A DNA stretch of 64,000 bases, taken from contig NZ_JBDPZC010000006.1 in assembly GCF_039872765.1 (NCBI RefSeq), positions 1-64,000 of the forward strand. Reading direction: 5' to 3'. The translations under genes and the position numbers were made by a program. The notes under the pieces are model-generated. The model saw nothing but the letters and a program-made list of their open reading frames with translations, ran no database searches and was not told the origin of the DNA. This DNA comes from Roseateles_B flavus. Its GTDB lineage: Bacteria; Pseudomonadota; Gammaproteobacteria; Burkholderiales; Burkholderiaceae_C. This document shows, piece by piece, positions 35,623-44,106 of this stretch (its first letter is position 1; each line of letters opens with the position of its first letter).

Positions 35623-35677
35623 GGTGTCTTCCTCTCGACGGTAACACCTGAGCAGGTTTTCACTGGGTCAATACATA

Positions 35678-35977
35678 GACGGCAAGGTCGATACGGCCTA
35701 CGAGATCAAGGCGGGGATCGAAGCCCTGGAAGTTGAATGCGAACGGCTGCCTGGTGCGAGCTTCTTGCGCAATTCGCCCTTGATGCTTTGCCTCGTAGCT
35801 TTTGCGGACGCCATGACCGGTGGTGACTTCGAGTCGCAGTCTCCTCAAAAGAAGTCGCCGACGTCGCCAGAGGTAGCAGTCATCTTGAGGACCCGCACGG
35901 CCATGATTTCCGAGCTTGAACGTGTCTTTAGGGTCCACTATTTGAATCAGGGCGGCCCGAGCCGCCCTTGGGGCTGA
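35678..35977 (+). pseudogene. 3' gene fragment cut by the IS element
   Basis: An open frame begins at the IS edge without a start codon and continues for 99 codons: DGKVDTAYEIKAGIEALEVE, then CERLPGASFLRNSPLMLCLV, ending in YLNQGGPSRPWG. A first internal ATG is at 35765. The composition is protein-like and the frame abuts the IS, so it is probably the 3' part of an interrupted or deleted gene. The family is unknown. A strong hairpin (GGGCGGC-CCGA-GCCGCCC, 35950-35967) lies within the last codons. Confidence 0.35.
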
Positions 35978-36086
35978 GCCGCTCGGGGAGTCGTGCTGCC
36001 CAGTTCGTGTCAGGCGTTGCCAAGCCCGCACGCCAGAACGCTGGGCAGCCGGTACGCGTTGGTGCGCATCACGGCTTGGCGATGGC

Positions 36087-36668
36087 TCATGGCAACACAA
36101 GAACTTGCGAGCCTCGGAGCGCCGCCGCTGCAACCGCATGCAGACCTCCCGTGCCCGACTCAACCAGCGGCTCTGTCTGTATCCATTTCAGGGTGCTGAT
36201 CGCCGTGCCAAACAAGGCAATGCAGTCCATGTCGGCCTGCTGAGCTGAACGGTAGATGATGCCGGCAAAGCCTAGTGCAAATGCATCAGCTGCGAGCTCC
36301 TGGGTGTGGCTGAAACGCATGGACTGAAGCACTGGCCAGGCAGAACTCATGGCGCGCAGGTCTACCAACTGCAGACGCTGCGACACCCTCAAGTGCACCA
36401 GGGAACGGGCAGCCAGCAGTTGCAGAGAGACGCCCATCGTCTCTCGTCGGCATACCGCTTCATAAAGAGCCGTCACTGGCGCAAGCGCGAAGTAGCCGAC
36501 GGGCGTGTCACTCAGATCAAATCGCCAGGCCAGCAAACCCGGTGGCGCGAGCCGCACGCGCCCGATTCTGAGCGTTCCCTTGCGGGACCGTATCTGTTGG
36601 ACGCGATAGAGCGCCTGCGGCGCATCAAGTTCAAAAGTTGGAGTGGAAGGAAGGTCGGAGAGTCTCAT
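36087..36668 (-). CDS. RES-domain toxin
   Basis: A 193-residue protein of the RES family, toxins of type II systems that degrade or modify NAD+. Family features are the early Arg (TLRIGRVRLAPPGLLAWRFD), the Y-x-A segment (APVTALYEAVCRRETMG) and a late Ser/Asp-rich helical part (QELAADAFALGFAGIIYRSA). It starts 11 bases after the antitoxin stop, in the usual antitoxin-toxin order. The length is within the normal range of RES toxins. An adaptation or defence role is not shown by the sequence. Confidence 0.8.
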   Translation of the reverse strand: MRLSDLPSTPTFELDAPQALYRVQQIRSRKGTLRIGRVRLAPPGLLAWRFDLSDTPVGYFALAPVTALYEAVCRRETMGVSLQLLAARSLVHLRVSQRLQLVDLRAMSSAWPVLQSMRFSHTQELAADAFALGFAGIIYRSAQQADMDCIALFGTAISTLKWIQTEPLVESGTGGLHAVAAAALRGSQVLVLP

Positions 36669-36679
36669 GCAAAGGGGCG

Positions 36680-37150
36680 TCAGGTCCCCTCTGCCCGTGC
36701 CAGCTTCAATACACGCTCCGTATCACCTTGCTCGAGCGCTTGTCGCGGCGTCAGTCCCTTCAAACCCCCGTGTGGAGACTCAAGAAACGACAACAGCGAC
36801 CAACCCTCGGTTGTGCCAAGGGCATTGGCAAGCTCGGGAACTGCTGCCCAGAGCGCGGGCTCGAATTGCCACCGTGGCAATCGATACCCTCGCCGGGTCT
36901 GGGTAAGGCCGATGGCGCGGCCTTTGGCAATCCAAGCGTTGATGGTCACGCGTGTAGTACTGGCGAGCACGGCCGCTTCATCGGTCGTCAACATATCACC
37001 GGCTTGTAGCCTTTCAGTGCGAGCAGCCAAGCTGCTTGCAAGCAAAGCTCGCGTTTGCTCAGGGGAAAGGTAGGTCGATGTCGCCGTTGACGCGCGCATA
37101 GCGCGGGCTGGGCTTCGGGCAGAGGAAGAAGTTGTAGTGGTGGACTTCAT
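36680..37150 (-). CDS. Xre/MbcA/ParS-type antitoxin
   Basis: A 156-residue protein. After a Ser/Thr-rich head come a helix-turn-helix region (DMLTTDEAAVLASTTRVTIN, AWIAKGRAIGLTQTRRGYRL) and a C-terminal toxin-binding domain (TTEGWSLLSFLESPHGGLKG, LTPRQALEQGDTERVLKLAR), as in MbcA/ParS/Xre antitoxins. It is paired with the RES toxin. The start at 37150 (MKSTTTT) was preferred over 37228 because the extra 26 residues look non-coding. The C-terminal part is confident. Confidence 0.75.
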   Translation of the reverse strand: MKSTTTTSSSARSPARAMRASTATSTYLSPEQTRALLASSLAARTERLQAGDMLTTDEAAVLASTTRVTINAWIAKGRAIGLTQTRRGYRLPRWQFEPALWAAVPELANALGTTEGWSLLSFLESPHGGLKGLTPRQALEQGDTERVLKLARAEGT

Positions 37151-37336
37151 GGGGCTTCGCTCGAAGACTTCAGGGCGCGTTGCGTGCGTTGACCTTGCGT
37201 GCGCAGAAAAACCCACCCAGGCCGGCATCGAGCCGCGTTTGGGCGTACTTGATGGCCAGGGGGCCTTGATAGCTCGGCAGCACCGCAGGGCAAGCCTGTG
37301 TGGTGCTCAGAGAGCTCAAGGGGGACTCGCGCCGCC

Positions 37337-37439
37337 GAATAATCTCAATCATCGGCACCGTATGAGACCGTTCAACAATCCCAGCAAGAATTTGCAGCGC
37401 CTGCAGCATGGAATCCTGTGCGCTCTTAAGGACGATCAT
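37337..37439 (-). pseudogene. dnaN 5' fragment
   Basis: The minus-strand frame MIVLKSAQDSMLQALQILAG, followed by IVERSHTVPM, matches the first about 30 residues of the DNA polymerase III beta clamp (typically MIVLKATQ...VLAALQSVAGIVERRHTLPI). Homology stops near residue 33, and the frame continues as unrelated sequence to 37170, overlapping the antitoxin start. It is a detached beginning of dnaN lying in an island. Origin by transposition or recombination with a dnaA-dnaN region is inferred. Confidence 0.65.
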
Positions 37440-37623
37440 TCGACCTCTTTCGATAGGTTCGTTAAGTTGGTGTAGTTGGATTATCCAGCAAGTTTTGAGA
37501 ACCTGGGGCATCGGCTCCCCCCGGTTCGACCGCCCCCACGGTGGTCCGCGCTGGATTCCCCGCCGGGATCGGCGCTTGCCATGCAGCCAGCCAGACCTGC
37601 TATGCCGCTGAAAGGAGCCCACC

Positions 37624-37959
37624 ATGTCTCATCAAGAACACGCTCAGTGTGTAGAAGCCTGCGATGAATGCGCAGCTGCCTGTAATCACTGCGCGACCGC
37701 CTGCTTGGCGGAGCCCGACGTAAAGATGATGGCACCGTGCATTGCACTGGACATCGACTGCGCTGCAATCTGCCAGCTGGCCTCCGCGGCAATGGCACGT
37801 GGGAGCTCATTTGCACGGGATGTCTGCGCGCTATGCGCCAGCATCTGTGAAGCCTGCGGTCAGGAGTGCGCCAAGCACTCAGCTGACCATTGTCAGGCGT
37901 GCGCGCAGATGTGTCGTCGCTGCGCCGAGGAATGCCGGCGCATGAGCGCTACTGTCTAA
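37624..37959 (+). CDS. Cys-rich four-helix copper-storage protein (Csp/DUF326)
   Basis: A 111-residue protein with 19 Cys arranged as repeated CxxxC and CxxC pairs on helices (CVEACDECAAACNHCATAC, CALCASICEACGQECAK, CQACAQMCRRCAEEC). This is the four-helix-bundle ferredoxin-like/Csp family that stores many Cu(I) ions inside the bundle. There is no signal peptide, so it resembles the cytosolic Csp3 type. A good ribosome site (AAAGGAG) precedes the ATG. It is a stand-alone gene with no copper regulator next to it; the cus/cop locus lies 1.5 kb downstream. Confidence 0.88.
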   Translation: MSHQEHAQCVEACDECAAACNHCATACLAEPDVKMMAPCIALDIDCAAICQLASAAMARGSSFARDVCALCASICEACGQECAKHSADHCQACAQMCRRCAEECRRMSATV

Positions 37960-38096
37960 ACTTGATGCGTCAGGCTAGGCGTTCGTCGGGGCCAAGGACC
38001 ATTCCCCCTCACGATTTGCCGTTGAGCAAGGCACCAGGGATTCGCTAATGCGCACCTCCGATGGCCGCCATAATGCCGGCCACCTAGGAGACGCGC

Positions 38097-39362
38097 ATGC
38101 CGGACAGCCTTGCCCTGTTGATCGAACACTGGAAAGCAGACCCTCACAGCACCTACAACAGCTGGTTTCTCTGGGAAGAGCGTCTAAAGAACTTCCGATC
38201 GATACGCCGCGGGATTGGGCAGGTGGTAAGGGACATCGAGGCCGGCACGTTCGGGAACGCCTATCGTGGCTCGACCCTGGAGACGGTCGTCGAATCGGTG
38301 GCCGAACAGCGCCAGATTTTTAAGGGCGCCGATCACGCCTTCATGTGGAAGCCCAAGCTGCGGATTCCCGACATCTACGAGAACATCGAGAACCAGCGTG
38401 CCTTTGGGCGCCTGCTTCATGCCTGCGACTGTTGCGATACCGCACCGGCTGTCATCGAAGCTATTCAGCGCATTGATGCGCTGCAGATCAAGGGGCTCGG
38501 CCCTGCCGTGGCCAACCTTCTGTACTTCATTCATCCGACACTGGTGATGCCGTTCAACACGGCCATCGTCAAGGGCTATAACGCCTTGACCGGAAGCAAC
38601 GTGAAGCTCGGACGTTGGGACCACTACCTGTCGCTGCGAGAAGGTGCCATTCGCCTGAATGCGCAGTACAGGACCCTGCTTTCCAATGATCTCGGCGCAT
38701 TGGCGGGCCTGCTGTTCGAGATTGGGGCCGGACGCTATCAGGCGCCGCCCCGAACGCCGGCTGCGGGAGAACTGCAGGCCTGGGAAGAGGACCTGGCAAA
38801 GGTACGTGCAGAAACTGCCGCACTGACCAAGCAGTGGGCGGCGGAAAGCGAGAGTGATACCACTCACACGCAGATCCAGGGCTGGCTGCGAGACTTGGGC
38901 AAGGCGCTGGGCTTTGACGTTTGGATTGCCAGCAATGATCGCAGCCGTCCGCTGGGAGACGGCAAGCTGGGGGACGGATGTCTGACGGAGCTGCCGCTGA
39001 GTAGTATCGGTGGTGCTGAGTCTGTGCGGCTCATCGACGTCATCTGGCTCGAGCGTGGCTCAGAACGGGTCCATGCAGCGTTTGAGGTTGAACACTCCAC
39101 CTCGATCTATTCGGGCATCGTGCGGATGCTCGACTTGGCGCTGGGGACCACCGTGGGGGCCGGGAGCACCCTGTTTTTGGTGGCGCCGGACAGCCGTCGG
39201 GACGATGTGCAACAGCAGCTGCGTCGTCCCGCCTTCTCTCGAGTTGCGGAGCTTGGGATCCGCTACCTGCCATACAGCCAACTGCAGCATCATCGAGAGG
39301 CCGTCGCCCGGTTCGGGTCGGGCCTCAAGCCCATGTTGGAGCTGTCCCAACTGCTGCAATAG
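38097..39362 (+). CDS. HhH-like plus PD-(D/E)XK-type nuclease protein
   Basis: A 421-residue protein with two recognisable parts. Residues about 100-175 include IQRIDALQIKGLGPAVANLL, a helix-hairpin-helix (LQIKGLGPAVA) as in DNA glycosylases. Residues about 255-400 include LRDLGKALGFDVWIASNDRS, then IDVIWLERG and AAFEVEHSTSIYSGIVRMLD, a D...ExE(H/S) arrangement like the PD-(D/E)XK fold of some type II restriction enzymes. There is no neighbouring methyltransferase. It could be a restriction, repair or phage-defence nuclease. An AGGAG site precedes the ATG, and its composition is similar to its neighbours. Confidence 0.6.
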   Translation: MPDSLALLIEHWKADPHSTYNSWFLWEERLKNFRSIRRGIGQVVRDIEAGTFGNAYRGSTLETVVESVAEQRQIFKGADHAFMWKPKLRIPDIYENIENQRAFGRLLHACDCCDTAPAVIEAIQRIDALQIKGLGPAVANLLYFIHPTLVMPFNTAIVKGYNALTGSNVKLGRWDHYLSLREGAIRLNAQYRTLLSNDLGALAGLLFEIGAGRYQAPPRTPAAGELQAWEEDLAKVRAETAALTKQWAAESESDTTHTQIQGWLRDLGKALGFDVWIASNDRSRPLGDGKLGDGCLTELPLSSIGGAESVRLIDVIWLERGSERVHAAFEVEHSTSIYSGIVRMLDLALGTTVGAGSTLFLVAPDSRRDDVQQQLRRPAFSRVAELGIRYLPYSQLQHHREAVARFGSGLKPMLELSQLLQ

Positions 39363-39390
39363 CCCGGGCTCGCCAACACGGCTGGGAGAG

Positions 39391-39415
39391 CCGACTCCGC
39401 ACGCCACGGAGCCGG
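39391..39415. terminator. Possible bidirectional terminator hairpin
   Basis: CCGACTCCG (39391-39399) pairs with CGGAGCCGG (39407-39415) with one mismatch and a 7-base loop, in the 60-base gap between the convergent nuclease-like gene and cusA. There is no U-run, so it would be a weak or factor-dependent terminator. Confidence 0.35.
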
Positions 39416-39423
39416 CGCCTGTT

Positions 39424-42400
39424 TCACGCCTTCGTTCTGGGCGTCCCCCGCATTAAGAGGAACGCCGCCGGAATCACGAACAGCGACAGCAAAGGCGCCG
39501 TCACCATTCCTCCGAGCATGGGTGCTGCAATCCGGCTCATCACTTCCGAGCCGGTCCCGCTGCCCCAGACGATGGGGATCAGGCCGGCCAGGATCACGGC
39601 CACGGTCATGGCCTTGGGCCGCACCCGCAGTACCGCACCCTCGCGGATCGCATCAAGCACCAGCCCGGCGCTCAATGCCTCGCCGCGGCCGAGTCGCTCC
39701 TCCAGGGCGTGACGCAGGTAGATCAGCATCACCACGCCGAACTCTGCCGCCACCCCGGCCAGGGCGATGAAACCGACACCGGTGGCGATGGAGAGGTTGA
39801 AGCCCATCAGGTACAGGAACCAGATGCCGCCGGTGAGCGCAAAGGGCATCGTCGCCATGATGAGGGCCGCCTCGTCCAGGCGTTTGAAGGTCAGGTACAG
39901 CAGCACGAAGATGATCAACAGCGTGGCTGGCACCACCACCTTGAGCTTGGCATTGGCGCGCTCCAGGTACTCGAACTGCCCGGAATAGGCAATGCTGATG
40001 CCGGGCTCCAGCTTGATCTTCTTGGCCACCTCCTGGCGAAGATCGTTGGCGACCGACGCCAGATCGCGACCCCGCACATCCACATAGACCCAGCCTGAGG
40101 GCCGCGCGTTCTCGCTCTTGAGCATGGGTGGGCCGTCGCTGATGTTCACCTGGGCCAAGGCGCCCAAGGTGACCTGCTGGCCCATGGCGGTCTGTATGGG
40201 CAACTGGCGCAGCTTCTCCGGAGAGTCTCTCCACTCGCGCGGATAGCGCAGATTGATAGGGAAGCGGGCCAAGCCCTCGACAGTTTCGCCGATGTTCTCT
40301 CCGCCGATCGCGCCCGCCACGATAGCCTGGACCTCGGCCACGCTGAGCCCGTAGCGGGCCACTGCGTTGCGATCGATGTCCACGTCGACGTAGCGTCCGC
40401 CGGTGAGCCGCTCCGCCAGCGCCGAGCTGACACCGGGCACAGTCTTGGCCACCTGCTCCACTTCCGACGCGATCCGGTCGATCACCTTCAGGTCGCTGCC
40501 CGTCACCTTCACGCCGATGGGGCTCTTGATGCCGGTGGCCAGCATGTCGATGCGGTTGCGGATGGGCGGAATCCAGATGTTGGACAGCCCCGGAATCTTG
40601 ACGGCCTGGTCCAGCGCCTCGACGAGCTTCTCCGGCGTCATGCCCGGCCGCCAGTGATCACGCGGCTTGAGCTTGACGGTGGTCTCGAACATCTCCAGCG
40701 GTGCAGGGTCGGTGGCCGTCTCCGCCCTCCCCGCCTTGCCGAACACGCGTTCCACTTCGGGCACGGTCTTGATCATGCGATTGCTCAGCTGCAGCAGCTC
40801 GGTCGCCCGCTGGGCCGAGAGCCCGGGCAGCGCCGAGGGCATGTACAGCAGGTCGCCTTCGTCCAGACTGGGCAGGAACTCGCCACCCAGGCGTGCCAGG
40901 GGCCAGATCGTCGTTGCCAGGGCTGCCACGGCGATGGCCAGAGTGGCTTTGGGCCGGCGCAGCACCCATTCCAGCGCGGGGCGGTAGATGGCGATCAGCG
41001 CGCGGGTGATGGGATTCTTCTGCTCGTCCGGAATGCGGCCGCGGATCCAGTAGCCCATCAGCACCGGGATCAGCGTGACCGAGAGCCCCGCCGCGGCCGC
41101 CATCGCATAGGTCTTCGTGAAGGCCAGCGGACCGAAAAGCCGGCCTTCCTGCGCCTCCAGCGTGAAGACGGGGATGAAGGACAGCGTGATGATCAGCAGC
41201 GAGAAGAACAAGGCCGGGCCCACTTCCTCGGCCGCCTCGGTGATCACGCGCCAGCGCTCTGCGCCAGCCAAGGTCCCGCCGGAATTGGCATGCTGCCAGG
41301 CCTCCAGCTTCTTGTGCGCGTTCTCGATCATCACCACGGCCGCATCCACCATGGCGCCGATGGCGATGGCGATGCCACCCAGGGACATCATGTTGGCGTT
41401 GATGCCCTGGTAGCGCATCACGATGAAGGCTGCCAGCACGCCCAGCGGCAGCGAGATGATGGCCACCAGGGCCGAGCGCAGATGCCACAGGAAGACCGCG
41501 CAGACCAGCGCCACGACCAGGAATTCCTCACCCAGCTTGTGCGTCAGGTTCTCGATGGCGCGCTCGATCAGCGCGCTGCGGTCGTAGGTGGTGACGATCT
41601 CCACGCCCTTGGGCAGGCTGGCCTGCAGTTCGCCCAGCTTCTTCTTGACCCCAGCGATGGTCTCCTGCGCGTTCTTGCCGGAGCGCAGGATCACGACGCC
41701 GCCAGCGACTTCGCCCTCTCCATCGAGCTCAGCAATGCCGCGGCGCATCTCGGGGCCGATCTGCAGCGTGGCCACATCGCCCAGCCGTACCGGGATGCCG
41801 CCTCGCGCTGCCAGGGCAATGGACCGGAAATCCTCCAGCGACTTCAGATAGCCGCTGGCCCGCACCATGTATTCGGCGCCGCTCATCTCCAGCACGGAAC
41901 CGCCCGTCTCCTGGTTGGCCGACATGAGGGCCTCGCGGACCTGCGCCTGCGTGATGCCATAGGCCGTCAACCTGGCCGGATCCAGCACCACCTGGTACTG
42001 CTTGACCATGCCCCCGACCGAGGCCACCTCCGCCACATTGGGCAGGCTCTTGAGCTCGAACTTGAGGAACCAGTCCTGCAATGCGCGCAGACCGGCGAGG
42101 TCCGTCTTGCCTGTCCGATCCACGAGGGCGTACTGAAAGATCCAGCCGACGCCCGTCGCGTCAGGCCCCAGCGCCGACTTGGCGGAGGCCGGCAGCCGCC
42201 CCTGCACCTGGTTCAGGTACTCCAGCACCCGCGAGCGGGCCCAATACAGGTCCGTGCCATCCTCAAAGAGCACGTAGACGAAGGAGTCCCCGAAGAAGGA
42301 GAAGCCTCGCACCGTCTTGGCCCCAGGCACCGAAAGCATGGTGGTGGCCAGGGGATAGGTGACCTGGTTCTCGACGATCTGAGGCGCCTGGCCCGGATAG

Positions 42401-42555
42401 TTGGTGCGGATGATGACCTGCACATCGGAGAGGTCCGGCAAGGCGTCGATGGGCGTGCTGCGCACGGCCCAGACACCCCAGGCGAGCAGAAACACGGTGC
42501 TGAGCAGGACCAGGAATCGGTTGCCGACCGACCATCGGATGAGTTGGGCAATCAT
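39424..42555 (-). CDS. cusA: CusA-type Cu/Ag RND efflux pump
   Basis: A 1043-residue HME4-type RND transporter exporting Cu(I) and Ag(I) from the periplasm through CusCBA. It starts MIAQLIRWSVGNRFLVLLST. The TM4 signature AIAIGAMVDAAVVMIENAHKK is the A-x-G-x3-D-A-A pattern of monovalent-metal pumps, distinct from the two Czc-type pumps in the window. The length is normal. Its ATG overlaps the cusB stop (ATGA), and cusC precedes cusB, giving the order C-B-A. Confidence 0.94.
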   Translation of the reverse strand: MIAQLIRWSVGNRFLVLLSTVFLLAWGVWAVRSTPIDALPDLSDVQVIIRTNYPGQAPQIVENQVTYPLATTMLSVPGAKTVRGFSFFGDSFVYVLFEDGTDLYWARSRVLEYLNQVQGRLPASAKSALGPDATGVGWIFQYALVDRTGKTDLAGLRALQDWFLKFELKSLPNVAEVASVGGMVKQYQVVLDPARLTAYGITQAQVREALMSANQETGGSVLEMSGAEYMVRASGYLKSLEDFRSIALAARGGIPVRLGDVATLQIGPEMRRGIAELDGEGEVAGGVVILRSGKNAQETIAGVKKKLGELQASLPKGVEIVTTYDRSALIERAIENLTHKLGEEFLVVALVCAVFLWHLRSALVAIISLPLGVLAAFIVMRYQGINANMMSLGGIAIAIGAMVDAAVVMIENAHKKLEAWQHANSGGTLAGAERWRVITEAAEEVGPALFFSLLIITLSFIPVFTLEAQEGRLFGPLAFTKTYAMAAAAGLSVTLIPVLMGYWIRGRIPDEQKNPITRALIAIYRPALEWVLRRPKATLAIAVAALATTIWPLARLGGEFLPSLDEGDLLYMPSALPGLSAQRATELLQLSNRMIKTVPEVERVFGKAGRAETATDPAPLEMFETTVKLKPRDHWRPGMTPEKLVEALDQAVKIPGLSNIWIPPIRNRIDMLATGIKSPIGVKVTGSDLKVIDRIASEVEQVAKTVPGVSSALAERLTGGRYVDVDIDRNAVARYGLSVAEVQAIVAGAIGGENIGETVEGLARFPINLRYPREWRDSPEKLRQLPIQTAMGQQVTLGALAQVNISDGPPMLKSENARPSGWVYVDVRGRDLASVANDLRQEVAKKIKLEPGISIAYSGQFEYLERANAKLKVVVPATLLIIFVLLYLTFKRLDEAALIMATMPFALTGGIWFLYLMGFNLSIATGVGFIALAGVAAEFGVVMLIYLRHALEERLGRGEALSAGLVLDAIREGAVLRVRPKAMTVAVILAGLIPIVWGSGTGSEVMSRIAAPMLGGMVTAPLLSLFVIPAAFLLMRGTPRTKA

Positions 42556-44093
42556 CGCTGGGCTCCCGAAGTGGCGTGGCTCGCCGGCTCCATTGACACG
42601 ATCACGTAGTCATCACCCCGCCTGACGAAGCTGAACTTCACGGCCTGCTTGGTCTTCAGCCCCACCGCCAAGGCCGGCTTGTCGAGCTTGAAGCCCATAG
42701 TCATGGCTGGCCACTTCAAGGCCTCGATCGCGCCGTGAGACAGGGTGACCTCGTCCTTGCTGATTTCCTCGATGGTGCCCATAGCGCTGTAGCTTGCGTG
42801 AGCGGTGTGATCTACGGCTGTCGTGGCAGCAGAAGAAGCAGGGGCTGTCTTCGGCGAGGCTGAGGCTGCCTCCATCGGAGGCGTCACCCCTTTGAGACTG
42901 GCCTCGGAATCGATCAGGAATTGGGCCGATGCCACGACCTGCTGTCCGGCGCTCAGGCCGCTGAGCACCACCAACTGATCCTCGATCTCTTCGCCCACCT
43001 CCACGCTGACCGGATGGAATCGACCAGGGCCGTCCACTACATAGGCCAAGGCACGCTTGCCCGTCCGGATCACAGCCTCGCTGGGCACCAGCAGGCGCGG
43101 TTGAGGTGCTCCCTGCAGGCTGACTTGAGCAAACATGCCGGCCTTGAAGCGCTGCCCGGGATTGGGCAGCTCCAGTCGCACGCGCAGCGTTCGGGTGTCT
43201 TTGCTGGATTCCGGCAGGATGCTGACCACCCGTGCCTTGAATATTTCGGCGCCGTAGGCGGCAAATCGCATCTCAGCCGCCTGGCCCACCGCGACGCGCC
43301 CGCCCTGAGACTCGGGCACCGCGACCTCCACCCATACACTGCCCAGGCCGTTGATGCGGGCCAGGCTCATGCCCGCGCCGACCGTCATGCCTTGCCTCAC
43401 CATCAGTTCGGCGATCAGGCCGCCTTGCGGTGCGGTGACGGTGATGCGGGCGCTGGGTTCGTGGGTCTGATCCAGACGCGCCACCAGCGCTTCGCTCATG
43501 CCCAGCAGCAGCAGGCGCTGCCGAGCGGCTTGTGTCAGCGTGGCGTCTCCAAGCGCCCTGACGGCCAGGTACTCACGCTGCGCCGCCACCCACTCGGGCA
43601 GCAGGAGGTCGACCAGCGGCGCGCCAGCGGCAATCACGTCCCCTGGGGCGCGCGCATAGACGCGCTCGACAAAGCCGCCGGTGCGAGCCTGCACGATGCT
43701 CACGTCGCGCTCATTGAGCTGTACGGTCCCCACCGCCTCGACGCGCGCGGCCGTCGGCCGCTCCTGGACCGAAGCCACCCGCAGGCCCAGGGACTGCACC
43801 GTTTGCGCGGACACGCTCAAGCCAGGCGACTGGTCCGAGACCTCGTCGGCATACTTGGGCTGCAACTGCATGTCCATGAAGGGTGACTTGCCCGGTTTGT
43901 CGAAACGCTGCGTCGGACTCATCGGGTCGTACCAGTACAGCACCTTGCGCTCGGCCTTCGCGGCGGGCACGTTGGCCTCTTTCGAGACGTTGTCGTGGCT
44001 GACGGAGCTGGCGCGCCAGCTTGAAAGACCCCAGCCCGCGGCGATGCCAGCAGCAAGCAAAGTGAGCCCTGCAATGAAGTTCTTGGTGTTCAT
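42552..44093 (-). CDS. cusB: CusB adaptor fused to a CusF domain
   Basis: A 513-residue adaptor. The anchor helix (FIAGLTLLAAGIAAGWGLSS) is followed by the CusB heavy-metal-binding segment (YWYDPMSPTQRFDKPG, about 53-70), then barrel-sandwich, hairpin and beta-barrel domains. The C-terminal about 75 residues (GTIEEISKDEVTLSHGAIEA, LKWPAMTMGF) are a CusF domain with the His, Trp, Met, Met copper-site order intact. The fusion tethers a metallochaperone to the pump. A separate CusF-like gene lies at 51723. It is translationally coupled to cusA and starts 13 bases after the cusC stop. Confidence 0.92.
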   Translation of the reverse strand: MNTKNFIAGLTLLAAGIAAGWGLSSWRASSVSHDNVSKEANVPAAKAERKVLYWYDPMSPTQRFDKPGKSPFMDMQLQPKYADEVSDQSPGLSVSAQTVQSLGLRVASVQERPTAARVEAVGTVQLNERDVSIVQARTGGFVERVYARAPGDVIAAGAPLVDLLLPEWVAAQREYLAVRALGDATLTQAARQRLLLLGMSEALVARLDQTHEPSARITVTAPQGGLIAELMVRQGMTVGAGMSLARINGLGSVWVEVAVPESQGGRVAVGQAAEMRFAAYGAEIFKARVVSILPESSKDTRTLRVRLELPNPGQRFKAGMFAQVSLQGAPQPRLLVPSEAVIRTGKRALAYVVDGPGRFHPVSVEVGEEIEDQLVVLSGLSAGQQVVASAQFLIDSEASLKGVTPPMEAASASPKTAPASSAATTAVDHTAHASYSAMGTIEEISKDEVTLSHGAIEALKWPAMTMGFKLDKPALAVGLKTKQAVKFSFVRRGDDYVIVSMEPASHATSGAQR

Positions 44094-44106
44094 GGGGTGT
44101 CCTTCC

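Larger units (their letters stand above)
34462..35675 (-). mobile_element. Complete IS3-family insertion sequence
   Basis: The element is 1214 bp and bounded by imperfect inverted repeats. The left end is TGTATTGACCCAGcaaat, then CCTGCTCAGGT. The right end, reverse-complemented, is TGTATTGACCCAGtgaaaa, then CCTGCTCAGGT. It carries orfA and orfB with an ATGA overlap on the minus strand. No short direct repeat flanks it (left ...GTCCAA, right TAGACGG...), so it may have caused an adjacent deletion. That would fit the absence of the right end of the pbr transposon. Confidence 0.85.

Noticed and set aside
35949..35970. Strong GC hairpin as a terminator
   Set aside because: GGGCGGC-CCGA-GCCGCCC is a good stem but has only two T bases after it and lies in a coding fragment; it is not listed as a terminator.
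40654..42609. Plus-strand 651-codon frame over cusA
   Set aside because: It is antisense to cusA, with His/Gln/Arg-rich nonsense-like composition and no ribosome site.
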